64,000 nucleotides of DNA, from contig NC_019792.1 of the NCBI RefSeq assembly GCF_000230715.2, forward strand, positions 1,364,001 through 1,428,000, written 5' to 3'. Shown here one piece after another: positions 1 to 7,660 of this stretch (position 1 is its first letter; each line of letters begins with the position of its first letter). Origin of the DNA: Natronobacterium gregoryi SP2. Lineage in GTDB: Archaea; Halobacteriota; Halobacteria; Halobacteriales; Natrialbaceae. A program made the position numbers and the translations under genes. The notes under the pieces are model-generated. The model did not search any database. It saw only the letters and a program-made list of their open reading frames with translations, and was not told the DNA's origin.

Positions 1-96
1 GCGCTGTGGCTCCTGGAACGGGAGTTCGGCGAAGACGTCGCGGACGCGGTCTCCGAGCGAATGGTCCACGAGCGTCGGGGCGAGGTGTTCGGCTGA
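1..96 (+). CDS. C-terminal end of a DJ-1/PfpI-like protein (partial)
   Basis: The window opens inside a reading frame that ends at a TGA three bases before the next gene. The visible 31 residues contain ALWLLEREFGEDVA followed by a basic RR near the end. This resembles the last helix of DJ-1/PfpI family proteins (glutamine-amidotransferase-like fold), where a helix of the form LHLVERLFG is common. The short gap suggests co-transcription with the HAD gene. The assignment rests on this one helix and is tentative. Confidence 0.4.
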   Translation, partial: ALWLLEREFGEDVADAVSERMVHERRGEVFG

Positions 97-99
97 TCG

Positions 100-750
100 A
101 TGTCTGCAGTACTGTTCGACATGGACGGCGTCCTCGTCGACAGCGAGGACTACTGGGTACAGTTCGAACGAGCGGAGATCCTCCCCGCCGCGGTCCCGGA
201 CGACGACGTCGACCTCGCCGAACTCAGCGGGATGAACTACCGCGATATCTACGACTACCTCGAAGAGGAGTACGGGACCGCAATCTCCCGCGAGGAGTTC
301 GTCGAGCGGTTCAGGGAGGCCGCCGAAGAGATCTACACCGAGCAGGTGTCGCTGCTGGACGGAACCCACGACCTGCTCGAGCGACTGGACGACCGGGACG
401 TCTCGACCGCGGTCGTCTCCTCGTCGCCCCACGACTGGATCGACATGGTGATAGCGCGATTCGGCCTCGAGGGCGCGTTCGACCACGTGATCAGCGCCGA
501 CGACGTCGAGGCGGCGAGCAAACCGGCGCCGGATGTTTTCGAACACGCGGCCGAGGAGATCGGCGTGCCGGCCGAGGAGTGTGTCGTCGTCGAGGATTCC
601 GAGAACGGCATCGAGGCGGCCGCTCGAGCGGGAACGTACGTCGTCGCCTACCGGATCGACGCCCACGGCGACATCGATCGTTCGTCGGCCGACGTCGTCG
701 TCGACTCGCCAGCGGCGTTGCGCGAGCGAGTTCTCGAGCGCGTGTCGTGA
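100..750 (+). CDS. HAD-superfamily hydrolase (beta-phosphoglucomutase-like)
   Basis: This 216-residue protein has the HAD motif I DMDGVLVDSE at residues 7-16, with the nucleophile Asp8 and acid/base Asp10. An SSSP motif II lies near residue 107, the Lys of SKPAPDVF near 141, and the acidic VVEDSENG motif near 164. The helical cap between motifs I and II gives the subfamily that includes phosphoglycolate phosphatase and beta-phosphoglucomutase. The enzyme probably dephosphorylates a small metabolite in the cytoplasm, but the substrate cannot be read from sequence. The ATG lies three bases after the upstream stop, so the pair is probably one transcript. It is convergent with the helicase gene. 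Confidence 0.85.
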   Translation: MSAVLFDMDGVLVDSEDYWVQFERAEILPAAVPDDDVDLAELSGMNYRDIYDYLEEEYGTAISREEFVERFREAAEEIYTEQVSLLDGTHDLLERLDDRDVSTAVVSSSPHDWIDMVIARFGLEGAFDHVISADDVEAASKPAPDVFEHAAEEIGVPAEECVVVEDSENGIEAAARAGTYVVAYRIDAHGDIDRSSADVVVDSPAALRERVLERVS

Positions 751-757
751 GCGACGA

Positions 758-3118
758 TCACCGGATGTCGACGGTTCGACTCCGTTCGACAGGCAACAGC
801 GACTCTTCCGGGAACGCGACGCTGACGGTGTACTCGAGTTCCTCGGCGTCGGCACCGAAGACGCCGACCGGGACGGTGTCGACGTCGCGCAGGTAGCTGT
901 TCGTGCTCGTCATCTCGCGGCCGTTCACCGTCACCGTGATCCCCGCGCGTGCGGGTTCGCCGACGTTCCGGACGGTCACCTCGTGGACGGCGTTCTCGCC
1001 GGCAGCGATCGTCTCGGGGAACTGCCCCCATTCCATCTCGATCGAGGGAAGCGACTGGGCACCCTCGTAGACGCGTTCGGCGACGCCCTCCGAGAGGCCG
1101 GCGTCGGCGAGTCCGTCGATCCCGGCCTCGAGTACGTCGCCCGGCGTCGACAGCCCCTCTTTGGCGAGTTTGCTCGCCCGCCCCGACGCGACGCCGTCGA
1201 TGGCCGTCAGTCCGACCGCGTCCTCGGCGACACCGTTCTCGGCGCGGGCCTCGGCCCTGCTCGAGAGGTTGGCGGCGTGCGGGCCGACGAACCGGTCGAG
1301 GAAGGCACCGAGCGCCGACAGCAGTCGGGTGGCGTTCCGGCGGATCACCCAGGCGTCGCTTTGCAGTTCGGCGGGCGTCGTCCCACTTGCGGCCGACCGG
1401 AGGATCGCCAGCACCTTCCGCTGGCCGGGTTCGAGGTCCTCTGCTTCCTGCCCGACGAGCACCGCGTCGACGGCATCACGTTCGTCCTGGCGGGCCGACA
1501 CTGACTCGAACTCCGTCGCTCCCGCGACCGCCGCGAGGACGTCGCCGGTCTCGAGGGCGCGTCCCGACTCCGTCCGATCGCAGAGTCCAGCGAACGAGGC
1601 TGCGGTCTCGAGACGCAGGTAGTACTTCGAGGCGAGCACGCCGCGTGGCGTGGCCTCGATCGAGAGATCGCCAGCCTCGCCCGTCTCGACGAAGCCCCGA
1701 GCAACGAGGTCCTCGAGACAGTCGCGAACGCGTCCCTTGAGGTTCGGGAAGTCGTAGGCCTCGGGTTTCGACTGGCCGCGCTCGTAGTAAAACGTGGTCT
1801 CGAGCCAGTCCATCACGTCCTCGAGGTCGGTGATGGTGCCCATCGCGATTTCGGCGTTCAGGTGGGTCTCTAAGCTCTCGGCCAGTCGGGACTCGATCTC
1901 CTTGCCCTCGTTCAACAGTCGCCGGTACTTGTCTGCCTCCGCCGTATCGCAGACGACCCAACCGTAGCCGACGTCGTCGTACCCCGGCCGGCCCGCACGC
2001 CCGAGCATCTGGAGTACGTCGAGCGGGCTCATGTCGACCTCGCCCTCGAGCGGGTCGTGGAGCTTCGTATCCCGAATGACGACGCAACGGGCGGGGAGGT
2101 TCACGCCCCAGGCCAGCGTCGACGTCGAAAAGAGTAGTTCGACGTGGCCCTCCTTGAACCACTCCTCGACCAGGTCGCGGTCGTTCTTCGAGAGGCCGGC
2201 GTGGTGGAAGGCGACGCCGTCTAACACGGAGTTTCGGAGTGTGTCGTTCTCGAGTTCTTTCGACTCGGTGTGGAAGTCGTAGTCGCCGCGAGCACCCATC
2301 GGTATATCGCGCCCGGCGATCTCGTCTCGAGCAGCCTCCGCTGCCCGGACCGTGTCCTGGCGCGAGGAGACGAACACGAGCGCCTGGCCGTCCTCCCGGA
2401 GGTGTGGTTCCGCGAGGTCGAGCGCCCGATACAGCCGACGGTACTTGTCCGCAAAGGAGTTCTCGCCGTGAGTATAGGTCTTGACGCCGGCGTTGAGGTC
2501 GACCGGCCGGTACTGTTCGCCAAACTCGAAGGTCGTCTCCTCGGGGGCGTCGAGCCACGCCGCCACGTCGTCGACGTTCGGCATCGTCGCCGATAGCGCG
2601 ACGACGCGGGGGTCACAGAGTCGTCGCAGACGGGAAATCGTGACCTCGAGTACCGAGCCCCGCCGGTCGGCGTCCAGCAAGTGGACCTCGTCGATGACGC
2701 AGACGTCGATGTCCGTGACGAAGTCGTACCGCCGGGAGTCGTGTTTGCGCGTCGCCGAGTCGAGTTTCTCCGGTGTCATCACGAGGATGTCCGCGTGGCG
2801 GGCGCGGCGTGAGTTCAGTTCTCGCTCGCCCGTGACGACGTACACCGAGTAGTCCAGTTCCTCGAAGCGATCCCAGTCGTCCTCTTTCTCGTTGGTCAGG
2901 GCCCGCAACGGTGCGATAAACAGCGCGGTGCCGCCGTCGTCGAGGGCCTTGCAGATCGCCAGTTCCGCGAGCGCGGTCTTGCCCGACGCGGTCGGCGCGC
3001 TCGCGACGACGTTCTCGTCGGACTCGAGCAAGGCAGGGAGTGTCTCGCGTTGCATCCGGTTGAACTCCTCGAACGCGAACGCGTCGGCGAACGCTGGCAG
3101 AACTTCGGCGACCTCCAT
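758..3118 (-). CDS. Ski2-type superfamily 2 ATP-dependent helicase
   Basis: The 786-residue protein has Walker A APTASGKT at residues 41-48, PLRAL motif Ia, a DEVH box at 143-146, SAT motif III and the QMLGRAGRPG motif VI, the order of Ski2/Hel308-like helicases. After the RecA pair come winged-helix and helix-hairpin-like segments (ending near GLSEGVAERVYEGAQ). A beta-rich C-terminal tail with an immunoglobulin-like VTVRNVGEPARAG stretch follows. The N-terminus does not match the usual haloarchaeal Hel308 start, so this is probably a second Ski2-like helicase rather than Hel308 itself. The likely role is ATP-driven remodelling of branched DNA or RNA. It is transcribed divergently from trpS and convergently with the HAD gene. 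Confidence 0.85.
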   Translation of the reverse strand: MEVAEVLPAFADAFAFEEFNRMQRETLPALLESDENVVASAPTASGKTALAELAICKALDDGGTALFIAPLRALTNEKEDDWDRFEELDYSVYVVTGERELNSRRARHADILVMTPEKLDSATRKHDSRRYDFVTDIDVCVIDEVHLLDADRRGSVLEVTISRLRRLCDPRVVALSATMPNVDDVAAWLDAPEETTFEFGEQYRPVDLNAGVKTYTHGENSFADKYRRLYRALDLAEPHLREDGQALVFVSSRQDTVRAAEAARDEIAGRDIPMGARGDYDFHTESKELENDTLRNSVLDGVAFHHAGLSKNDRDLVEEWFKEGHVELLFSTSTLAWGVNLPARCVVIRDTKLHDPLEGEVDMSPLDVLQMLGRAGRPGYDDVGYGWVVCDTAEADKYRRLLNEGKEIESRLAESLETHLNAEIAMGTITDLEDVMDWLETTFYYERGQSKPEAYDFPNLKGRVRDCLEDLVARGFVETGEAGDLSIEATPRGVLASKYYLRLETAASFAGLCDRTESGRALETGDVLAAVAGATEFESVSARQDERDAVDAVLVGQEAEDLEPGQRKVLAILRSAASGTTPAELQSDAWVIRRNATRLLSALGAFLDRFVGPHAANLSSRAEARAENGVAEDAVGLTAIDGVASGRASKLAKEGLSTPGDVLEAGIDGLADAGLSEGVAERVYEGAQSLPSIEMEWGQFPETIAAGENAVHEVTVRNVGEPARAGITVTVNGREMTSTNSYLRDVDTVPVGVFGADAEELEYTVSVAFPEESLLPVERSRTVDIR

Positions 3119-3174
3119 CAGGCGAATACGGGAAGCGGGCGATCAAAGGCGTTTCCTTCCCGCTCGCCGCTGTC

Positions 3175-3222
3175 GTGACCGTGTCGTCTCGCAGGTGGCT
3201 GTGGGCCTGGTCGTCAAGGTGA
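3175..3222 (+). CDS. Trp-rich leader peptide upstream of trpS (candidate)
   Basis: A mini-ORF opens with GTG at 3175 (or GTG at 3181) and encodes 15 (or 13) residues ending SSRRWLWAWSSR before TGA at 3220. Three Trp codons fall within five residues, although Trp is rare in the proteome. It lies in the only long untranslated stretch before trpS, in the same orientation, 135 bases from the trpS start. Two strong inverted repeats follow it. The arrangement is that of a bacterial amino-acid leader peptide, where ribosome stalling senses charged tRNA. Translation has not been shown, and leader-peptide attenuation is not an established archaeal mechanism. Confidence 0.55.
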   Translation: MTVSSRRWLWAWSSR

Positions 3223-3296
3223 TGACGGATCGTACACGACCAGCGCCAGTGACTCGCCTCGGTTCCGTATACGCGTCGGTATCCGTGATCCGACGC

Positions 3297-3349
3297 GGCT
3301 CGATCGCGACGATCGAAGCCGAAGCCTTTTGCGCGCTGGCGCGCCAAAA
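3297..3349 (+). promoter_or_regulatory. Paired hairpins in the trpS leader
   Basis: Two inverted repeats lie back to back just before the trpS start. One has 10-bp arms GGCTCGATCG / CGATCGAAGCC (one-base bulge, loop CGA) at 3297-3320. The other has TTTTGCGCGC / GCGCGCCAAAA (2-base loop, one-base bulge) at 3327-3349, ending eight bases before the ATG. The second could mask the start region or, with its T-run at 3327-3330, influence termination. With the Trp-rich mini-ORF they form a plausible attenuator. No alternative antiterminator pairing was computed. Confidence 0.45.
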
Positions 3350-3357
3350 CCGTGGTA

Positions 3358-4983
3358 ATGACCGGAGACGACCCGCTCGAGGAGTCCGAGTCGAGAGAAC
3401 CGTTCGCGGATGGTGGGAGGCCGGATGCAGACGACGAGGGGGCGTCGACCCCGCGAGCAGACGGTGGCACCGTCGACGAAGTCGCACTGGACCCCTGGGG
3501 TTCCTCGGCCGTCTCCGACTATCGCAAGCTGTTCGAGGAGTTCGGGATCGAGGAGTTCGACGAGGTGCTCGAAGAAGTCCCGAATCCACACTACCTGATG
3601 CGACGCGGCGTCATCTTCGGACACCGGGACTACCGCTCCGTCGCCGAGGCGATGCACGAGGACGAACCCGCAGCCGTCCTCTCGGGGTTCATGCCGACCG
3701 GCGACCCACACATCGGGCACAAACTCGTCTTCGACGAGATCGTCTGGCACCAGGAGCAGGGCGCAGACGCCTACGCCCTGATCGCCGACCTCGAGGCCAA
3801 TTCGGCCCGCGGGATGAGCTGGGCGGAGATCGACGAGCACGCCCGCAGCTACCTCCTCTCGTTGCTCGCGCTCGGGTTCGACCCCGAGGAAGGGGTGCTC
3901 TACCGTCAGTCCACGAATCGAGACGTCCAAGACCTCGCGTTCGACCTCGGTGCGGAAGCGAACTTCTCGGAGTTTCAGTCGATCTACGGCTTCGACGGCG
4001 AGACCGACGTCTCACACATGCAGTCGGTCGTTACCCAGATGGCCGACATCCTCTACCCGCAACTCGAGGAGCCAAAGCCGACCGTCATCCCCGTCGGTCC
4101 CGACCAGGACCCCCACGTCCGACTTGCACGGGACCTCGCCGAACGAATGCGCTTTTTCAAGGTCTCCAAGGCCTACGCCAGTTTCGAACTCGAACCCGAC
4201 GAACGCGAGGTGGTCGCCGACTGCTACGAGCGACTCGAGCCCGCGGCGTTCGACGACGACCAGCTCCGATGTACGCACGTCGCCAAAGCCATCGCAGAGA
4301 CGCCGCTCGAGGAGCTGGCGATCGACGCGAGCACGCTCGACGACCTCCTGACGAAACTCGAGGAAGGCGGCATGGAGCCGGTTCGACCCCGTACTCGCTT
4401 CTTCAGCCGGCGGGCGACCGACGACGCGTTCGACGCGCTGATCGACGCGATCGACGGCGAGAAACGCGTCTACGAGAGCCACGTCGACGCCTTCGAGATC
4501 GACCGCGAAAAAGCCAAAGAGCTCGCCCGCGAGGTCGAGGTCGCAAACGGTGGCTACGGTTTCCAGCCACCGTCCTCGATCTATCATCGGTTCATGACCG
4601 GGCTCACCGGCGGGAAGATGTCCTCGTCGATCCCGGCCAGCCACATCTCGCTGCTTGACGACCCCGAAGACGGCTACGACAAAGTACAGGCAGCGACGAC
4701 CGGCGGCCGTGAGACGGCCGAAGAACAGCGTGAGAAAGGTGGGAAAGCAGACGAGTGTCCCGTCTACGAACTGTACGCCTACCTGCTCGCCGGCGACGAC
4801 GACGAGTTCGCCAAGCGCGTCTACGACGAGTGCGTCGGCGGCGAACGCCTCTGTGGCGGCTGCAAGGAACAGGCCGCACAGTTGATGAAAGAGTTTCTCG
4901 AGGACCACCAGGAGAAACGCGAAGAAGTCGAGGAGTTACTCGAGGAAGCGGATATCGAACTCGAGTCGCCGCGTCGTCGGTAG
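3358..4983 (+). CDS. trpS: Tryptophan-tRNA ligase
   Basis: Class I aminoacyl-tRNA synthetase that charges tRNA-Trp. The HIGH-type motif GDPHIGHK lies near residues 116-122 and the KMSSS loop (GGKMSSSIP) near 420. The archaeal/eukaryotic TrpRS core (FMPTGDPHIGHK, PVGPDQDPHVRLARD) is complete, and a Cys-containing ECVGGERLCGGC segment sits near the C-terminus. About 45 N-terminal residues are acidic low complexity, as is common in haloarchaeal TrpRS. ATG at 3358 is preferred to the in-frame GTG six bases upstream. The gene stands alone, with a Trp-rich mini-ORF and hairpins upstream that suggest control by tryptophan charging. Confidence 0.95.
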   Translation: MTGDDPLEESESREPFADGGRPDADDEGASTPRADGGTVDEVALDPWGSSAVSDYRKLFEEFGIEEFDEVLEEVPNPHYLMRRGVIFGHRDYRSVAEAMHEDEPAAVLSGFMPTGDPHIGHKLVFDEIVWHQEQGADAYALIADLEANSARGMSWAEIDEHARSYLLSLLALGFDPEEGVLYRQSTNRDVQDLAFDLGAEANFSEFQSIYGFDGETDVSHMQSVVTQMADILYPQLEEPKPTVIPVGPDQDPHVRLARDLAERMRFFKVSKAYASFELEPDEREVVADCYERLEPAAFDDDQLRCTHVAKAIAETPLEELAIDASTLDDLLTKLEEGGMEPVRPRTRFFSRRATDDAFDALIDAIDGEKRVYESHVDAFEIDREKAKELAREVEVANGGYGFQPPSSIYHRFMTGLTGGKMSSSIPASHISLLDDPEDGYDKVQAATTGGRETAEEQREKGGKADECPVYELYAYLLAGDDDEFAKRVYDECVGGERLCGGCKEQAAQLMKEFLEDHQEKREEVEELLEEADIELESPRRR

Positions 4984-5026
4984 ATTCCGTCTAATCGTCG
5001 CCACTGACTCGCTTACAGCGGCCAAC

Positions 5027-5223
5027 CTACAGTTTCTGATACGTTTCGGGACCGACGACCTGACCGTGTAAGTCGTCGATCACCTCGACGTCGACTTCCT
5101 CACACTACTCGAGACATCGCAGGTATACCTCGAAGTCGTACTCTGCACGTTCGATCCGGAACGTCTCCGCACCCGCGAGTTTCTCGCTCGAGAGGTACAG
5201 TTGCGTCGGGCGGACCCCGGAAA
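5027..5223 (-). pseudogene. Decayed gene fragment with in-frame stop
   Basis: Reading the minus strand down from about 5223 gives SGVRPTQLYLSSEKLAG and then AETFRIERAEYDFEVYLRCLE. A TAG at 5107-5105 interrupts the frame, and 25 more sensible codons follow in the same frame (ending GPETYQKL) to a second TAG at 5029-5027. The RPTQLYLSSEKL segment recalls ParB-like or other haloarchaeal accessory proteins, but the family is not certain. The single internal stop and absent N-terminus mark it as a remnant at the edge of the accessory island. Confidence 0.45.
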
Positions 5224-5316
5224 GTGGCAGAGAGCGGATCGTAGTCTTTGGACTGGCTGCAGATACAGAGGATATACGAGATACACTTAATACGATCAGT
5301 ACCGTATGTCGGACAA

Positions 5317-5673
5317 ATGTCGATCGACATCGACCGGTTCGACGAACGCTCTCCGGAAGAACTGACCGAGTTGAGCAATCCGGAGCAGGTCGTTCGATTC
5401 CTCTACGAGAACAGGGATCGGGCGTGGAAGGCTACCGAAATCGCCCGTCGAACCGAGGTCAACGAGAATTCGATCCACCCTGTCCTGTCGCGACTCGAGG
5501 AACGAGACCTCGTTCGACACAAGGGTCCGTACTGGGCGATTACGGACGATCTGGATCGCCTGGAACGAGCCTACGACCTGCACAGGATCACGCGCAAGTT
5601 CGACGACATGTACGGTGAAGAGGACCGCGACGAGTGGATTGCAGCGAGTGAGAACGCGACAGAAGAGAGATGA
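5317..5673 (+). CDS. Winged-helix (MarR-like) antitoxin candidate
   Basis: This 118-residue protein has a clear winged helix: FLYENRDRAWKATEIARRTEVNENSIHPVLSRLEERDLVRHKGPYWAI near residues 27-75, followed by an acidic helical tail. ATG at 5317 was chosen because AT-rich promoter-like sequence (TACACTTAATACG) lies just upstream at 5282-5295 and the folded domain starts soon after. Its stop codon overlaps the ATG of the PemK-like gene (ATGA), the classic layout of an antitoxin before its toxin. It probably binds its own promoter and neutralises the toxin through the C-terminal tail. The antitoxin role is inferred from context. Confidence 0.7.
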   Translation: MSIDIDRFDERSPEELTELSNPEQVVRFLYENRDRAWKATEIARRTEVNENSIHPVLSRLEERDLVRHKGPYWAITDDLDRLERAYDLHRITRKFDDMYGEEDRDEWIAASENATEER

Positions 5674-6017
5674 CGAACGCTCGAGGCGACGTCGTGTACG
5701 CGGACGACCCGTTCAAAGACGGAGACGCGGGCCGTCCCTGGCTGGTCGTCAACACGTCCGAAATGCCGTTTCACGGCGAACAGTACATCGCATTGACGTT
5801 GTCCACGAAGACCTGGTACGACGAACGGATTCCGATCGACGACGAAGACGTGGTCGACGGTGGGCTGCCGAGAGACAGTTCGATCCTGCCGTGGGCGGTC
5901 GCTAGCCTCGATCCGGACGATATCGATCGCGAACTCGGTCGTATACGAACAGAGCTCGTCGATGAATCAGTTGCAACGCTCGTCGACTATCTCGGTTTTC
6001 GACCCGGAAACGACTGA
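5670..6017 (+). CDS. PemK/MazF-like toxin
   Basis: This 115-residue protein starts RGDVVYADDPF, followed by GRPWLVVNTSEMPFHGEQYIALTLSTKTW and ILPWAVASLDPDDID. The order matches PemK/MazF toxins: a beta-barrel start with GDV, a RPWLVV strand, and a late LPW-A strand. Family members are usually ribosome-independent mRNA interferases. The ATG overlaps the stop of the winged-helix gene by four bases (ATGA), so the two are translationally coupled. A family A palindromic repeat starts 35 bases downstream. The assignment as a toxin is good; RNase activity is inferred from the family. Confidence 0.7.
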   Translation: MTNARGDVVYADDPFKDGDAGRPWLVVNTSEMPFHGEQYIALTLSTKTWYDERIPIDDEDVVDGGLPRDSSILPWAVASLDPDDIDRELGRIRTELVDESVATLVDYLGFRPGND

Positions 6018-6052
6018 CCCACTACTGCAACTCGAGCAGTGTGACCGACACC

Positions 6053-6138
6053 TCATACGGATTGCTGTAACGATGTACCGGCGCAACCGCGACCCGTGCG
6101 GCGGTTGCGCCGGAAATGACTTACAGTAAACCGTATCA
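6053..6138. repeat. Family A palindromic element, copy A1
   Basis: 86-bp double palindrome. The outer arms TCATACGGATTGCTGTAA and TTACAGTAAACCGTATCA pair at 15 of 18 positions. The inner arms CCGGCGCAACCGC (6078-6090) and GCGGTTGCGCCGG (6101-6113) form a perfect 13-bp stem with a 10-base loop. The right terminal TCA is the reverse complement of the TGA stop of the minus-strand DUF5518 fragment. Eleven relatives are listed separately. Confidence 0.85.
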
Positions 6139-6432
6139 GATACGGCCGATCTCGTCGCCGAACTCCTCGTTCAGGTACGAGCCGAGCGCGCCACCGGCGG
6201 CTGCGAATGCGAGAGCGTAGACGATCACGAAGGCGATTCCAAAGAGGAGGATACTACCCATCATCACCGGCGCACCCACGAGTCCCATGAAGAGTCCGCC
6301 GAGCGCGAGAAACATGACGTAGCCGAGAATGCCGTAGACGAGACCGGCAACGACGCCGGCGGCGAATCCGTCGCTTACGTCCGGCCCCTCGAGATACCCT
6401 GCGAGGATGCCGCCGAGTAACGACGAGAAAGG
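6136..6432 (-). pseudogene. DUF5518-like membrane protein, C-terminal part (split by IS)
   Basis: About 98 codons encode PFSSLLGGILAGYLEGPDV and then two long hydrophobic segments, typical of haloarchaeal DUF5518 membrane proteins. The usual N-terminal half is missing here but is found in the same orientation at 9003-9098, on the far side of an insertion of about 2.6 kb. Joining LVLFFI from that piece to PFSSLLGG from this one restores a normal family sequence of about 130 residues. The TGA stop lies in the end of repeat A1. The gene is inactivated unless the fragment is translated from a start inside the IS tail. Confidence 0.75.
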
Positions 6433-6460
6433 GGTGAATCGCCTCGGAGTCAAGTGGTTC

Positions 6461-6477
6461 GAGAATCAAAGATTCTC
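6461..6477. other. Right-end hairpin of the TnpB element
   Basis: Perfect 7-bp inverted repeat GAGAATC / GATTCTC with a 3-base loop. It now lies beyond the nested IS630, so the tnpB 3' end and this right end are about 1.2 kb apart. In intact elements the two are adjacent and the TnpB guide RNA spans them. Confidence 0.7.
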
Positions 6478-6484
6478 GTCATCA

Positions 6485-7660
6485 CGAGAGAGCTTAATGA
6501 GTGACAGAAGTTTTGGGCGTGGGCTAAGACGAACGGGGTAATGGGAGGAGACCGGCGGGGCGAGCTCGTTCGTCATCTGAGCGAGGAGGAGTTGGATCGT
6601 CTGCTGGACGAAGCAGACGATCCAAAGGTCGTCAAGCGGCTCACCTTTGTCAAACGTCTCTACAAGGGTGCAACGTACGAAGAAGCAGCCGACGACGTTG
6701 GGAAATCTGCGTCGACTGGAAGTCGCTGGGCACGTCGATGGAACGATGGCGGGCTGGGTCAGTTGACACCGAACTTCGGGGGCGGAAGGCCCCCGAAGCT
6801 CGGTGACGAGGAACAAGAGTGTCTTCTAGAACTTCTCCGGGAGGGACAGCCCTGGAAAGCACAGGAAGTTCACCAGCTCTTGGACGAAGAGTTCGATGTT
6901 GAGTACCATCCGGATTATCTCGGTCGATTCCTCCGGAATCTCGGACTGTCTTACGCTAAACCACGTCCAAAACGTCCCTCACGGCCAGAAAATGCAGATG
7001 AAATCCTCGAAGAACGCGTCGCAGACGCGTTCGACGAGGAAACAGAGACAGCACATAACAAGCGTCCCGAGGATGAGGACGAAGGCTGGGTTCTCGACGA
7101 CGATATCTGTACAGATGGAGGAACTATCGTCGGTTTTTGTGACGCTTCTCATCCGCAACCATACGACAATTCGCATCGACTGTGGTACGTCGATGATCCG
7201 ACACTCGAACGACCGCTGGTGAAGCTTGACGAACCAGCGGTCGGGTGCTATACGCTCAACGGCGAAAGTGTCCTGACCTTTCCTGAAGATCAATCGAAAG
7301 AGAACATCTGTGCCCTATTGGAGGAGGTCCGCGAGCAGAATCCGGGAACGCGGATTCTGCTCGTCTTGGACAACTTCTCGTCTCACATCTGTGAGCACAC
7401 GCGCAAGCGCGCACATCAACTCGGTATCGATCTCGTCTTTCTTCCGGTCGGTTCACCGCATCTCAATCCAATCGAGCAGGTCTGGAAAGTGCTCAAACGA
7501 AATGCTTCACCAATCGTCGTGGCGAGCGAGAGCGCGTTCCGCACTCTCGCTCGCCGCCTCTTCAACACCCTCACCGATCGACTTGGATTCGCCAAGTCTT
7601 GGATCGACCAGTTCCTCAGTCCATATTTGCAAAAGTTATCTTGATCATTACGCTCTCTCG
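6485..7660 (+). mobile_element. IS630-type insertion sequence nested in the TnpB element
   Basis: Terminal inverted repeats of about 31 bp bound this roughly 1.18-kb element. The left end CGAGAGAGCTTAATGAGTG (6485 on) matches the reverse complement of the right end, which begins CGAGAGAGCGTAATGATC. The match continues imperfectly to the CTTTTG/GTTTTG region. It carries one transposase gene. It sits between the last codons of tnpB and the right-end hairpin of that element, so it inserted after the TnpB element. No clear TA duplication was seen at the assigned ends. Confidence 0.75.
6541..7644 (+). CDS. IS630-family transposase
   Basis: The 367-residue protein has an N-terminal helix-turn-helix region (YEEAADDVGKSASTGSRWARRW near 46-67) and a second HTH. 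The DDE catalytic domain places Asp201 in VGFCDAS, Asp277 in LLVLDNFSSH and Glu312 in LNPIEQVWKVLK. The HLNPIEQVW signature is diagnostic for IS630. It is complete and lies between matched terminal repeats, so it could still be active. Its last codons overlap, on the opposite strand, the artificial tail of the tnpB frame. Confidence 0.9.
   Translation: MGGDRRGELVRHLSEEELDRLLDEADDPKVVKRLTFVKRLYKGATYEEAADDVGKSASTGSRWARRWNDGGLGQLTPNFGGGRPPKLGDEEQECLLELLREGQPWKAQEVHQLLDEEFDVEYHPDYLGRFLRNLGLSYAKPRPKRPSRPENADEILEERVADAFDEETETAHNKRPEDEDEGWVLDDDICTDGGTIVGFCDASHPQPYDNSHRLWYVDDPTLERPLVKLDEPAVGCYTLNGESVLTFPEDQSKENICALLEEVREQNPGTRILLVLDNFSSHICEHTRKRAHQLGIDLVFLPVGSPHLNPIEQVWKVLKRNASPIVVASESAFRTLARRLFNTLTDRLGFAKSWIDQFLSPYLQKLS

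Noticed and set aside
6053-6138. Family A elements as CRISPR repeats
   Set aside because: Copies are scattered one at a time next to different genes, with no regular spacers or cas operon.
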